A stretch of 64,000 nucleotides of DNA, from contig NZ_CP028845.1 in the NCBI RefSeq assembly GCF_003058325.1, positions 62,001 to 126,000 of the forward strand, read 5' to 3'. Under the pieces are notes generated by a model. The model did no database searches. It had not been told where the DNA came from and saw only the letters and a program-made list of their open reading frames with translations. Numbering within the stretch: the stretch's first letter is position 1; each line of letters opens with the position of its first letter. This document shows, piece after piece, positions 54,054-62,509 of the stretch. Made by a program: the position numbers and the translations under genes. Origin of the DNA: Methylobacterium currus (GTDB taxonomy: Bacteria > Pseudomonadota > Alphaproteobacteria > Rhizobiales > Beijerinckiaceae).

Positions 54054-55214
54054 CCAATCCTCATTGATCAGAACCCATGTGTCCATTGGCGTAGTCCGAT
54101 GGACATGATGCGCCAGGGCTGGTCGATGAGCTTGTTCCAGGCGTCGCAGCAGTGATCGAGGATATCGGCGTAGGATTTGAAGATCCGGTTGCCGAGCCAG
54201 TTGTCGCGAAGGAACTGCCACAGGTTCTCGACGGGGTTGAGTTCGGGACTACGCGCCGGCAGCGGCAGAAGGGTGATGTTGTCGGGGACCGGCAGCTTCT
54301 TGGTCGTGTGCCAGCCGGCCTGATCGAGGAGGAGCACGGCGTGGGCACCGGGAGCCACGGTCCCTGAGATCTCTTCGAGGTGGTGGGCCATCGCCTCGGT
54401 GGTGCAGCGGGGCATGACCAAACCCGCGCCGACGCCCCGGGCCGGGCAGATCGCCCCGAAGATGTAGGCCGACTGTGTGCGCTGATCCTTTGGGGCTGAG
54501 GGGCGTGTCCCGCGCTTGGCCCAGCGCCGGGTCAGCGTGTTCTTCTGGCCGACACGGGCCTCGTCGCAGAACCAGACCTCTATCGGCTTGCCGCCGACAG
54601 CTTGCGCGATCTCCGCCAGACGGTCGGGGAAGTCTTTTTAAAAATGGCCGCGGCCTCCGGGTCCTGGGCGTGATGGCGCGGACGGGCCGAGAGCTTGCGG
54701 TAGCCCATCGCCCGCAAGACCCGGCTCAGGGTCTGCTCGGAAACCGACACGCCGTGATCCTCGGACAGGATCTGGGCCAGATCGCAGAGCCGCCAGCGTA
54801 CCACGCCGTGAGCGGCGGGAACCGGCCCCTGTTCGACCAGCGCCTTGAGGACGTCCCGCTGATCGGCGTTCAGGCGCGGACGGGCCCCAGGGGCCTTGCC
54901 GTCGATCAGCCCGTCCGGGCCATCGGCGTTGAAGGCCAGGACCCAGTCGCGCACCGTCTGCAGCCCGACCCCGCCGATCTCGGCCGCCTCCGAGCGCGAG
55001 CCGCCCGCCGAGATCACCGACAGCGCCAGCAAGCGGCGGGTCTGGGCCGGATCGCGTGAACCCTTGGCCAGGGCACGTAAGGATCCGGCATCGAAGTCCG
55101 ACCGCAGCGGTACGGGAGCGGCCATCGCATCCTCCTCAGGCCCCAAACCCGAGGACAGAATCACGGCCGAGACAGCGGCGCTACCCGTCGTGAGTCGCGC
55201 TCAACGAGGTCTGG
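54054..55214 (-). mobile_element. IS630-family insertion sequence
   Basis: About 1.16 kb, flanked by TA dinucleotides (54052-54053 and 55215-55216), the IS630 target. The ends are inverted: CCAATCCTCATTGA on the left and, complementary, CCAGACCTCGTTGA on the right. It lies between tnpA and tnpR of the Tn3-family element and so disrupts its res/promoter region. Confidence 0.88.
54068..55125 (-). CDS. IS630-family transposase made by -1 frameshifting
   Basis: The first frame (from ATG 55125; 55164 also possible) gives a helix-turn-helix part, RSEAAEIGGVGLQTVRDWVL, and ends soon after FKKTSP. At 54634-54645 the leftward mRNA contains ATTTTTAAAAAG. A -1 slip there continues FKKDFPDRLAEIAQAVGGKP, into EVWFCDEARVGQKNTLTRRW (first Asp), AVLLLDQAGWHTTKKLP (second Asp) and SPELNPVENLWQFLRDN (Glu). 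The slippery run and the intact second frame to 54068 point to programmed frameshifting rather than decay. Confidence 0.85.
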
Positions 55215-55292
55215 TATAAGTGGACGGGAACGAAGCCTGCGCCGGATCGGCTCGGCGGGCGTCCCGAGAACGGACGTTTGCGGGACGAGATC

Positions 55293-55862
55293 ATGGGCGA
55301 CGTGCTGGGTTACGCACGGGTGTCGACCGGAGACCAGGACGTCGCGGGGCAGACGCTGCGGCTCGAGCGGGCGGGCGCCATCTGCGTCTTCACCGACGTG
55401 CGGTCGGGCAAGAGCATGGACCGGCCCGGCCTGACCGAACTCCTCGCCTACGCGCGTCGCGGCGACACCCTGGCGGTGGTTCGCCTCGACCGACTCGGGC
55501 GCTCTCTCGCCGAGCTGTTGTCGAGCGTAAACCTGCTCAAGGAACGCGGCATTGCGCTCGTGAGCCTGGAGGAGAAGATCGACACCGGCTCGGCCGCCGG
55601 CGAACTGGTCTTCCACGTCTTCGGTGCGATCGCCCACTTCGAGCGGCGGCTGATCGCCGAGCGCACCAAGGACGGGATCGCGGCGGCCCGTGCCAAAGGC
55701 AAGCGTCCGGGCCGGCAACCGGTCGATCCGGACAAGGTCGTGGCCGCCCTGAAACTCGTCCAAGCCGGGCTATCGCCTACGGAAGCGGGGCGCCAGGTCG
55801 GGCTCGGCCGCGCCACCGTCTATCGCGAAATGGCCCTCGCCGGGATCACACGAGCGGTGTAG
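55293..55862 (+). CDS. tnpR: Tn3-family serine resolvase
   Basis: A 189-residue resolvase from ATG 55293 (55278 in frame upstream). VLGYARVSTGDQDVAGQ, KSMDRPGLTELLAYARRGDT, VFHVFGAIAHFERRLIAERT and SPTEAGRQVGLGRATVYREM match the resolvase at 29855 nearly block for block. The IS630 insertion separates it from its divergent tnpA and probably removed part of the shared promoter/res region, so expression may now depend on IS sequences. Confidence 0.93.
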   Translation: MGDVLGYARVSTGDQDVAGQTLRLERAGAICVFTDVRSGKSMDRPGLTELLAYARRGDTLAVVRLDRLGRSLAELLSSVNLLKERGIALVSLEEKIDTGSAAGELVFHVFGAIAHFERRLIAERTKDGIAAARAKGKRPGRQPVDPDKVVAALKLVQAGLSPTEAGRQVGLGRATVYREMALAGITRAV

Positions 55863-55913
55863 CCGCCACCCTCGCAGCTCTTCCGAGGCGGCAACCGTTC
55901 ACGACCCGTTCGT

Positions 55914-55952
55914 CTCGACCGTAACTCAGCGAACAATCAACGCGACGCCCTC
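55914..55952. repeat. Right terminal inverted repeat of the second Tn3-family transposon
   Basis: Inner side begins near CGACCGTAACTCAGCG; the outer tip is CGCGACGCCCTC ending at 55952. Confidence 0.85.
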
Positions 55953-56179
55953 AACTTGAGCTTCTGCTGCCCGAGAGGATGCCCAATGGCTTGCATGGTT
56001 TTGCGCGCGGCGACCTCGGGGGGCGGACCAGGCCGAACCGCCTCCTCGGCCTGTTTGACGCTCTCCGGCATGGGTCGGTAGAGCGCCTCCTGGGCGAATT
56101 CGGTCACCTTTGTCGCGACAAAGCCCGCAGCGAGGCCGATTGCGACATCGACCAGCAAGTTGTCTTTTTGGCTGCCCAT
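55937..56179 (-). CDS. Small protein whose C-terminus is provided by the Tn3 end
   Basis: An 80-residue product, MGSQKDNLLVDVAIGLAAGF, then VATKVTEFAQEALYRPMPES and VRPGPPPEVAARKTMQAIGH. The first half contains a hydrophobic helix and may sit in the membrane. The last five or so codons and the stop lie inside the transposon repeat (from 55952), so the original gene was longer and has been truncated. Function unknown; it is cut off from the mercury genes by orientation-neutral spacing of 135 bases. Confidence 0.6.
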   Translation of the reverse strand: MGSQKDNLLVDVAIGLAAGFVATKVTEFAQEALYRPMPESVKQAEEAVRPGPPPEVAARKTMQAIGHPLGQQKLKLRASR

Positions 56180-56314
56180 GACCGTTCATCTCGCAAGTTG
56201 TTCGACCCGCCAAGAACATCCGGCCACTGGGGGCCTGTGATGAAGTGCCGAGAAGTCTCTGGTGCTTGAACGAAGCTGGACCAGCGACAGGTTCCAGGAA
56301 TTATGATCGCAAAT

Positions 56315-56635
56315 TTAGAGTAGTGGGGAGGCAGACATCTCGATCTGCTTATCCCAAGCATAGCGCTGGAGCGTGGACCAACGGCGTCGGAGGTAGATTA
56401 GCCCGAACCACTGTCCAAGCATGCTCAAGGTTACGGCCACGCCGACGAGCTTGTAGTGTGCCAGCGCTGGACTGTTGCCGAACCAAGCCGAACCAAGCGC
56501 CAGGCTGAAGAGAACTGCCTTGAGGCGGTTGCCGCACGAGCGACGGACCCCGTCGTCCGGCTGTGGCGATGCCTCGATATGGCCTGCAGGACGGACGACC
56601 GGTTTCGGTGAGCCTGCGCAAGCTGCCCCTGTCAT
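56315..56635 (-). CDS. Small membrane protein, MerT-like second half
   Basis: A 106-residue protein from ATG 56635, which overlaps the upstream stop (ATGA). The segment RLKAVLFSLALGSAWFGNSP, followed by ALAHYKLVGVAVTLSMLGQW, aligns by eye with MerT's LVLFSLGVSGAWIGNLTALAPY, including a Cys close to the usual MerT Cys pair (RRSCGNR). The MerT cytoplasmic Cys pair is absent. It may be a divergent or decayed mercury-transport protein. It is the last gene of the leftward mer unit. Confidence 0.55.
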   Translation of the reverse strand: MTGAACAGSPKPVVRPAGHIEASPQPDDGVRRSCGNRLKAVLFSLALGSAWFGNSPALAHYKLVGVAVTLSMLGQWFGLIYLRRRWSTLQRYAWDKQIEMSASPLL

Positions 56636-56913
56636 CCGAATTCGCTTCCCCGTCCTGGCGTCGTTGCTGAACACCCGGTTTCGGCTTCCGGCCGAGGCGT
56701 ACACCGTCGCCCCCGGCCGCTTATGAAGACGTGAAGCAGAACGAAGGCTCCGGCAGCCGCTGAGGCCACGACGAGCAGGACCATCGACTGGCTCAGCCAC
56801 GCTACTGTCGCGACAACGCCTGACACGAGCGCTGCAGGACCTGCGCAACAGACCACCGTCAGAGGGAATACGAACAAAAACGCTACGAAAGCTGCGACGG
56901 GCTTATCGCTCAC
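56632..56913 (-). CDS. Small membrane protein with Cys-Cys in the first helix
   Basis: A 93-residue protein from GTG 56913 behind GAGGAGAG. Two membrane helices: VAAFVAFLFVFPLTVVCCAG and SQSMVLLVVASAAAGAFVLL. The Cys pair in the first helix and the later Cys residues (RRC...GC) resemble the MerF/MerT strategy of relaying Hg(II) between thiols. The family was not recognised. It is translationally coupled to the next gene and lies 106 bases after hisI. Confidence 0.55.
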   Translation of the reverse strand: MSDKPVAAFVAFLFVFPLTVVCCAGPAALVSGVVATVAWLSQSMVLLVVASAAAGAFVLLHVFISGRGRRCTPRPEAETGCSATTPGRGSEFG

Positions 56914-57019
56914 GAAGTCTCTCCTCGATGTCTGTGATGGGGCGATGACGGCTTCGCGCCCGGGTGTCCCTTGAAGTAGCAATCGGCCGGCAGGGCGGGA
57001 TCGGCGCTGGCTCGGGACA

Positions 57020-57427
57020 TCATCGCGCATCCGTACCGGCTACTCGGAGGATCAGTCCGTCAGGTCCACTCGACAGCAATCGGTAAAAGCAGCTTGCCCG
57101 ACCCGTATGGCAGCAGGACCCATCGCCGCCGACGTTCACCTTCAGCAGAATTGTGTCTTGGTCGCAGTCGACCCACGGCTCCTGGACGTGCTGGATCTGC
57201 CCGCTTGTCTCGCCCTTGTGCCACAGAGACTTGCGCGATCGGCTCCAGTACCAGGCTTCGCCGGTCAGGATCGTCCTGTTCAACGCGTCCGCGTTCATCC
57301 AGGCGAGCATGAGCACGGCTCCGGTCTGACACTCGGTCGCGATTGCCGGGATCAAGCCGGCTTCGTTAAACGCAGGCCTGAGCACCGGGCCTTCTTCAAG
57401 CTCGTTCGCGGTTCCGGCTCCTTGCAC
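57020..57427 (-). CDS. hisI: Phosphoribosyl-AMP cyclohydrolase paralogue (HisI-like), copy 1
   Basis: A 135-residue protein from GTG 57427 (GAGGAGAAG upstream). It has the HisI signature: [40 protein letters not shown] and [14 protein letters not shown], then [14 protein letters not shown] with zinc ligands. HisI opens the purine ring of PR-AMP in histidine synthesis. A free-standing copy inside a mer operon is unexpected. The doublet Cys (SCCHTG), where most HisI have one, is visible and shared with the second copy at 60881. Confidence 0.9.
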   Translation of the reverse strand: MQGAGTANELEEGPVLRPAFNEAGLIPAIATECQTGAVLMLAWMNADALNRTILTGEAWYWSRSRKSLWHKGETSGQIQHVQEPWVDCDQDTILLKVNVGGDGSCCHTGRASCFYRLLSSGPDGLILRVAGTDAR

Positions 57428-57491
57428 CTGTTTCTTCTCCTCAGCAGGAAAGAGGTCGGCGCCCTCGGAGACGCGCTGCAGGGCGAGGCTC

Positions 57492-58295
57492 TCAAGGCAG
57501 CGCGGACACGGGCTCCCTGAGGATCGGGGCAAAGATCGCGCGACCGAGTTCCAACCCCTCGTTCATGCTCAGCCGAACTCCGGCCCTTGCCGGCTCCTGC
57601 CCTTCCAGCCAGCGACGGAGATGCTCGTCCGAGCAGAAGAACGCGATCGACGGGCAGCAAGAGGAGGCCGCGCTGTCGCCGTAGGCAAAGTCGTACCAGA
57701 TCACCGCCCCGGCAGGAGCGACGCTGCCCAGCTTGCGGCCTTGGTCCGTCGTGACGACGCTGATCGTCTCCCCGCAGGATCGGCACTGCGCCTGGACCCT
57801 GATGTCCGTCCGATACATGTCCCCAACGCCAAGCGCGTCGATCGCGCAAAGGGCGCTGAGAACATGCCGACCGAAACCAACCCGGTGCCCGGTTTCGCTT
57901 TCCGTGAACGGGTAGGCGTGCCGGATCTTATCGGACTCGTTTTCGAGGCCGACAAGGTCGCGCAACTGCAGCTTGCGCAGCAATGCGCCGACCCGGTCAC
58001 TGGGGATGCCCGTATCGCCGGCAAGGTCCGCCGCTTGGGGAGGCCGGCCCATGGTGGCGTATCGCTTTAAAATATTCCGCCACACCAGATCCTCGTCGGG
58101 ATCCAGGGCGTGCGACCACTTGTCGAGCAGGCCAGCACGTGCCGACATACGCCCGCTCAGCGCATTGCGGGCGGCCGGGGTTGTCACGGCGGACCAGTCC
58201 GGCCGCACCACGCCCGGCCTGATCTCGGTCGCGAGCTCTTCCGCTTTTGCGACCATTCCGTCTCCGTCGCCCGCGCAAGCGTCTTGCCCCGGCAT
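57492..58295 (-). CDS. merB: Organomercurial lyase MerB
   Basis: A 267-residue protein from ATG 58295, overlapping the merA stop (ATGA). The N-terminal winged-helix part includes [20 protein letters not shown]. The catalytic residues are visible: Cys and Asp in [14 protein letters not shown] and the second Cys in [20 protein letters not shown]. An additional Cys-X2-Cys ([10 protein letters not shown]) is present. MerB protonolyses carbon-mercury bonds, giving Hg(II) for MerA. Its presence makes this a broad-spectrum resistance locus. It ends 64 bases before hisI copy 1. Confidence 0.88.
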   Translation of the reverse strand: MPGQDACAGDGDGMVAKAEELATEIRPGVVRPDWSAVTTPAARNALSGRMSARAGLLDKWSHALDPDEDLVWRNILKRYATMGRPPQAADLAGDTGIPSDRVGALLRKLQLRDLVGLENESDKIRHAYPFTESETGHRVGFGRHVLSALCAIDALGVGDMYRTDIRVQAQCRSCGETISVVTTDQGRKLGSVAPAGAVIWYDFAYGDSAASSCCPSIAFFCSDEHLRRWLEGQEPARAGVRLSMNEGLELGRAIFAPILREPVSALP

Positions 58296-59734
58296 CAACC
58301 GGCGCAACACGAAAGCCTCTTCACGTCCCGATCGAAGGTCTGAGCCGCGAGTTTCAGGCCCTCGACCGTGGTCAAATACGGAAAGATCGTCTCGGCCAAA
58401 TCGTCGATCGTGAGCCCACCGCGTATCGCCATTGCGGCGGTCTGGATGCTGTCGGCCCCCTCGGGTGCTACGATGTGGCTTCCCAGAAGCTTGCGGGTCC
58501 CCCGGTCGGCGACGAGCTTGATCAGACCGCGCGTGTCACGAGCCGCAAGCGCCCGCGGCACATTGTCGAGCGAGAGCACCGAAGTGCGAACGTCGTGCCC
58601 GGCAGCACGGGCCTGGGCTTCAGTGAGCCCAACGCTTCCGACCTGCGGGTCCGTGAACACCACGGCCGGCATCACCCTGTTGTCGTAGCGCAGGCTGTCA
58701 CCGTTGAGGGCGTTCTTGGCGGCCAGTTTCGCGCCGTAGGCCGCCATGTAGACGAACTGGTCCTTGCCGGTCACGTCACCCGCCGCGTAGACGCCCAGCT
58801 TCGAGGTGCGCATGCGGTCATCGACCACGATGGCGCCCGTCGGCGTCTGGGCCACACCCGCTTCCGCGAGGCCGAGGCTCTCGGTGTTGGCCGAACGCCC
58901 GGTCGCGACGACGATTTGCTCGGCCGTGACCGTCTCGCTGCGTCCGTTTCGTCGGACCGTGAGGCTCACGCCTTCCTCCGTTCGGCGCACGGCCTCGTAG
59001 GCAAGGTCGCCCAGGACCGTGATGCCTTCTTCCGCTAAGTAGCCGGCGAGCGCCGCGCCAATCTCAGGCTCTGCCTCGGGCAGAAGCCGGCTGCGGAATA
59101 CAAGGGTCACCGCGACCCCGACCCGTGCGAACATCTGCGCAAGCTCCGCACCGATGTAACCGCCGCCCAATACGATCATCGAACGCGGCAGCTGAGTCAG
59201 CGCAAGAGCTGCCGTGCTGTCGAGAGCCGACACCTCCGCGATGCCCGATATGGCTGGTAGGGCCGGGCGTGTACCGGTGGCGATGATGATGCGGTCCGCG
59301 GAGAAACGTTGGCCACCGGCCTCGACCCCGCCTTCGACCAGGCGCGCCTCGCCCTCGTGGTAGGCCACGTTGTTGTAGGCCGGCAGAAGGTCGGCATACT
59401 TCGCATGCCGCAGGCCCTCGACCAAAGCATCTTTCTGGGCAACCTGTGCACGCCAGTCGACCACCCGCGCCTCACCCTGGACGCCTTCGAAGCGGGTGCT
59501 GGCGGCGTTGGCGTGATGCACGGCTTCCGCAGCCCGGATCAGGGCTTTCGACGGGACGCAGCCCACGTTCACGCAGCTGCCGCCAATCGTCCCGTATCCG
59601 ATGAGGGCGACCTGTGCGCCCTGCTCGGCCGCCGTGATCGCGGCCGAGAACCCAGCCGACCCGGCGCCGACGACGACGAGGTCGTAGCGGCCCTTGCCGT
59701 CGCTCTCGCGCTGAGTGTTGCAGCAATCGCTCAT
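58295..59734 (-). CDS. merA: Mercuric reductase MerA
   Basis: A 479-residue flavoprotein. YDLVVVGAGSAGFSAAITAA binds FAD. GGSCVNVGCVPSKALIRAAE carries the redox Cys pair (about 54 and 59), and SMIVLGGGYIGAELAQMFAR binds NADPH. VYAAGDVTGKDQFVYMAAYG is the second FAD motif, and the C-terminus ends RLSCCAG, the Cys pair that passes Hg(II) to the active site. There is no N-terminal MerP-like domain, only MSDCCNT. It reduces Hg(II) to volatile Hg(0). The start overlaps the merF stop. Confidence 0.96.
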   Translation of the reverse strand: MSDCCNTQRESDGKGRYDLVVVGAGSAGFSAAITAAEQGAQVALIGYGTIGGSCVNVGCVPSKALIRAAEAVHHANAASTRFEGVQGEARVVDWRAQVAQKDALVEGLRHAKYADLLPAYNNVAYHEGEARLVEGGVEAGGQRFSADRIIIATGTRPALPAISGIAEVSALDSTAALALTQLPRSMIVLGGGYIGAELAQMFARVGVAVTLVFRSRLLPEAEPEIGAALAGYLAEEGITVLGDLAYEAVRRTEEGVSLTVRRNGRSETVTAEQIVVATGRSANTESLGLAEAGVAQTPTGAIVVDDRMRTSKLGVYAAGDVTGKDQFVYMAAYGAKLAAKNALNGDSLRYDNRVMPAVVFTDPQVGSVGLTEAQARAAGHDVRTSVLSLDNVPRALAARDTRGLIKLVADRGTRKLLGSHIVAPEGADSIQTAAMAIRGGLTIDDLAETIFPYLTTVEGLKLAAQTFDRDVKRLSCCAG

Positions 59735-59994
59735 GGTTTCAGCTTTCGTGTGTCATCGTCCGCGTCGCAGCAATCGGATGCCGCCGGGCTCTTTGATGTG
59801 TTTCGTCGATAGAGTCCGATCCCGACCAAGCCGACCGAGGCGACGAGCACTGGGATCAGGACGTAATCGGCCTTGGCAGCCCAGGCCGCGAGCCCGACCG
59901 CACCGAGACCAACCGCCAAGAAGGGCGTCACGCAGCAAAGCGCGGCCACAACGGCGCCGGCGATGCCGGTTCGTACAAGGATGCGGTCTTCCAT
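59731..59994 (-). CDS. merF: Mercury transporter MerF
   Basis: An 87-residue protein from ATG 59994. Two helices: GIAGAVVAALCCVTPFLAVG with the vicinal Cys pair, and YVLIPVLVASVGLVGIGLY. The C-terminal tail has the second pair (SDCCDADDD), as in MerF. It carries Hg(II) across the inner membrane toward MerA. Stop overlaps the merA start; merP ends 19 bases upstream. Confidence 0.92.
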   Translation of the reverse strand: MEDRILVRTGIAGAVVAALCCVTPFLAVGLGAVGLAAWAAKADYVLIPVLVASVGLVGIGLYRRNTSKSPAASDCCDADDDTRKLKP

Positions 59995-60013
59995 GACGAA
60001 GCTACCCCACCGC

Positions 60014-60352
60014 TCAGCGCGCCTGGGCGGTGCTGCCCGTGGTGTCCGCACTCGCGTTCCTCACCTCCTTCACCGAAGATGGGTATCCGGCACCGGTGGT
60101 TGCCTGGGAGAGCGCCTCGGCTGTGATCTTGTCGTCGTCGAAGGTGACGGTCGCCGTCGCCGCGCCGCCGTGCTCGACCACTGCCACCTGGGTGACGCCG
60201 GTCAGACGTGACAACGTCTTCTTGACGATGGGCGCGCAGGTCACGCAACTCACGTTCTGCACGTCGAGAATGGCCGTGCGAGGAGCGGCGGAGGCAGCGC
60301 TGGCCGATATCAGGATCGATGCGGCGAAGGTGGCACGGAGCAAGGTTTTCAT
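60014..60352 (-). CDS. merP: Periplasmic mercury-binding protein MerP
   Basis: A 112-residue protein with signal peptide (MKTLLRATFAASILISASAA, cleavage near SAAPR) and an HMA domain: LDVQNVSCVTCAPIVKKTLS provides the Cys-X2-Cys metal site, and ATVTFDDDKITAEALSQATT follows. It scavenges Hg(II) in the periplasm and hands it to MerT or MerF. The C-terminal tail is a little longer than usual. 31 bases separate it from the merT stop. Confidence 0.93.
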   Translation of the reverse strand: MKTLLRATFAASILISASAASAAPRTAILDVQNVSCVTCAPIVKKTLSRLTGVTQVAVVEHGGAATATVTFDDDKITAEALSQATTGAGYPSSVKEVRNASADTTGSTAQAR

Positions 60353-60383
60353 GGGTGGTCTCCTTCGATCGTGGCGGTGAAGG

Positions 60384-60787
60384 TCAGAGAAACAGAGGCG
60401 CGGTGTAGGGGAAGGTCACAGCCGCGAGGATGAGCGCGGCGGCCACCCAGAGCCCGATCCGGGCGACCCGGCTGGAGCCTGGCCGCGCGCAAGAACCTTC
60501 ATCTGAACACGTCGCGGGTCGGCGGTAGGCCCGCCAGAAGCCAAAACCAAGAAACGCGACCGCCGTGGCGATGAAGAAGGGTTGGTAGGGGGCGAGCGCG
60601 GTCAGGTTGCCGATCCAGGCCCCGCTCACGCCGAGGCTGAAGAGCACGAGCGGCAGGATGCAGCACGAGGAGGCGCCGAGCGCAGCGAGGATACCGCCGA
60701 CGACCGCGAGCTTCTGTCCCTTCTGTCCCCTTCGCTCCTCGGTACGACCGCGTTTCCGCGAGGAGCCGTGCCAGCCAATTTGTCCAT
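60384..60787 (-). pseudogene. merT: Mercury transporter MerT with an apparent N-terminal frameshift
   Basis: The body, KLAVVGGILAALGASSCCIL, PLVLFSLGVSGAWIGNLTAL and the loop ATCSDEGSC before a third helix (GLWVAAALILAAVTFPYTAP), is classic MerT with both Cys pairs. No start codon exists in that frame. ATG 60787, placed correctly after the mer promoter, reads MDKLAGTAPRGNAVVPRSEG in another frame and meets the body frame only after a shift in the tandem GGGACAGAAGGGACAGAAG at about 60710-60728. Either a true frameshift mutation, a sequencing error in the repeat, or frameshifting. Confidence 0.8.
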
Positions 60788-60808
60788 CAGAGTTTCCCTC
60801 ACCGTGAG

Positions 60809-60839
60809 AGTGTACGACCTGTAGTAACTACAGGTGCAA
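60809..60839 (-). promoter_or_regulatory. MerR-type promoter for merTPFAB
   Basis: On the minus strand: -35 TTGCAC (60834-60839), a 19-base spacer, -10 TACACT (60809-60814). The spacer holds the near-perfect dyad ACCTGTAGTAACTACAGGT (60817-60835, plus strand). The overlong 19-base spacing with a central operator is the hallmark of MerR-activated promoters. It lies 22 bases before the merT ATG. Confidence 0.92.
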
Positions 60840-60880
60840 GAGCTAATTTCGGAAGCTCACTCGCCCTCGTCCGAAGAGCT

Positions 60881-61297
60881 TCAGGACTGTTCCGCAGGGC
60901 GTCCGAGGGCGACCGGGTCGAGGGCGAGCATCGGCCCGCTCACGACGCGACGGTAGAAGCAGCTCGAACGGCCGGTGTGGCAGCAGCCCGCCTGTTCGGA
61001 CATCCGAACCCTCAGCCAGATGGTGTCCTGGTCGCAGTCGACCCGGATCTCCTGGATGCGTTGGACCTGCCCGCTCGTTGCGCCCTTGTGCCAGAGACAT
61101 TGCCGGGACCGGCTCCAGAACCAAGCCTCGCCCGTCTCGATGGTCCTGCCGAGCGCCTCGGCGTTCATCCAGGCGAGCATCAGCACGGTTCCGGACACCG
61201 CGTCGGTGACGACGGCCGGAAGAAGCCCGGCGCCGTCGGACCGCGGAGTGAGCGCCAAGCCTTCCTCGCGAGCCTGGATCTCAGAATGGCCGGACAT
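60881..61297 (-). CDS. hisI: Phosphoribosyl-AMP cyclohydrolase paralogue (HisI-like), copy 2
   Basis: A 138-residue protein from ATG 61297 (an ATG at 61354 would add 19 residues including a Cys pair). [55 protein letters not shown] and [15 protein letters not shown] match HisI, again with doubled Cys at the zinc site. It follows the Vgb-like gene and ends just before the second mer promoter. The two copies are clearly paralogous but diverged, so the duplication is not recent. Confidence 0.9.
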   Translation of the reverse strand: MSGHSEIQAREEGLALTPRSDGAGLLPAVVTDAVSGTVLMLAWMNAEALGRTIETGEAWFWSRSRQCLWHKGATSGQVQRIQEIRVDCDQDTIWLRVRMSEQAGCCHTGRSSCFYRRVVSGPMLALDPVALGRPAEQS

Positions 61298-61407
61298 GCA
61301 ACATCTGTTCTCTGATGCGAGTTCTCGGCCATCTGGGCTGACGCGAGTTTTCATGCCCGGGGCGGGGGGGGCCCGAAACGAGTCAGTGAGGAACCTGGAA
61401 ACAACGC

Positions 61408-62487
61408 TCATTTCCCGTCGTTCTTGGGCCGGTGGCGGCCGATGCCGTTCGAGCGCGCGAGAGCAAACCAGACAGTGTCGTCCTGATCGACCACAATCCC
61501 GTTCGGGGCTCGCAGCCCGTCCAGCCCGACCTCGCTGAAGTGTCCGTCTGGCGTGAGGCGGCTGAGCCTTCCGCCGCAATGCTGCGTCACCCACAGGGCG
61601 TCCTTGCTCGACGCGATGCCGTAGGGAGACTTCGTGCTGGTGCAACGCGAGGGACGGCCATCCTCCGAAGGAGAACCAGGCAGGCACGATGGCAGCGCGA
61701 GCTCGGTCACCTTGCCGTCCGTCGTGATCCGACCGACGCCGTCCACGGCGGCTTCGGTAAACCAGAGGCTCCCGTCGGGGCCGGCAACGATATTCTGCGG
61801 CGCGCTGTCGAGGGTCGGGAGCGGGAACTCCGAGACTTGGCCGGTCGGCGTGATCCGGCCGATGGTGTTGCTGTTGAAGCCCGTGAACCAGAGATTGCCG
61901 TCGGGGCCGGCCGTGATGCCGTAAGGGGTCAGCGTCTTGCCGAGCCCAAACTCGGTAACCTGACCATCGACCGTGATCCGGCCGATCCGGTTCGTACCGG
62001 ACAAGGTGAACCATAGGGCACCATCGAAACCCATCACGATGCCGAAGGGATAGCTCGCAGGTTCCGATAGCGGGAACTCCGCGATTTCGCCCGCGGGCGA
62101 GATGCGCCCGATCTTGTTGCCGCGGTTCTCCGTGAACCACAGGTTCCCGTCAGGACCCAAAACGATGTCCTGAGGCCGGCTGTCCTGCGTGGGGATAAAA
62201 AACTCGTTCAACTGTCCGTCGGGCGCGAGACGTCCGATCTTGTTGCCTTGCTTCTCCGTGAACCAGATGGCGCCGCCGGGTCCGACGGCGACACTCTCTG
62301 GATAGCTATTCGGGGTCGGAACCTCGAAAAGCTTCACGCCTTCCGCACTCGCCGGGGCTGTCAGGACCAAAGCGGCATAGAGGCTTCCTAGGCGAAGCAT
62401 CCGAGCGCCGAAACACGCGATGTCAGGGGCGGCCGTCGGGGCCAATCGGCGCGCTGCTTGGATGACATGATTAATTGCTTCGAACAT
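61408..62487 (-). CDS. Vgb-like beta-propeller protein, secreted
   Basis: A 359-residue protein from ATG 62487 (GAGGGAAAG upstream); a start at 62400 would begin directly with the signal peptide [19 protein letters not shown]. The body has about seven repeats of the type [21 protein letters not shown], the pattern of virginiamycin B lyase (Vgb)/streptogramin-lyase-like propellers. The substrate here is unlikely to be streptogramin; periplasmic binding or a lyase role is possible. It is read from a MerR-type promoter divergent from merR, so it is the first structural gene of the mercury regulon. Confidence 0.82.
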   Translation of the reverse strand: MFEAINHVIQAARRLAPTAAPDIACFGARMLRLGSLYAALVLTAPASAEGVKLFEVPTPNSYPESVAVGPGGAIWFTEKQGNKIGRLAPDGQLNEFFIPTQDSRPQDIVLGPDGNLWFTENRGNKIGRISPAGEIAEFPLSEPASYPFGIVMGFDGALWFTLSGTNRIGRITVDGQVTEFGLGKTLTPYGITAGPDGNLWFTGFNSNTIGRITPTGQVSEFPLPTLDSAPQNIVAGPDGSLWFTEAAVDGVGRITTDGKVTELALPSCLPGSPSEDGRPSRCTSTKSPYGIASSKDALWVTQHCGGRLSRLTPDGHFSEVGLDGLRAPNGIVVDQDDTVWFALARSNGIGRHRPKNDGK

Positions 62488-62509
62488 GGCTTTCCCTCGA
62501 ACCGCAGAG

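Larger units (their letters stand above)
50967..55952. mobile_element. Second Tn3-family transposon, carrying an IS630 insertion
   Basis: Ends are GAGGACGTCGCGTTGGTTGT at 50967 and, complementary, GAGGGCGTCGCGTTGATTGT ending at 55952, about 39 bases each and mostly matching. It holds tnpA (leftward), an IS630 element and tnpR (rightward). Without the IS the length is about 3.82 kb, the same as the transposon at 29791. The flanks TACAG (50962-50966) and AACTT (55953-55957) do not match, so the two borders no longer come from one insertion event. Confidence 0.9.

Noticed and set aside
57428..57532. Upstream ATG start for hisI copy 1 at 57532
   Set aside because: It would overlap merB and give an atypical N-terminus, whereas GTG 57427 has a strong ribosome site and fits HisI length.
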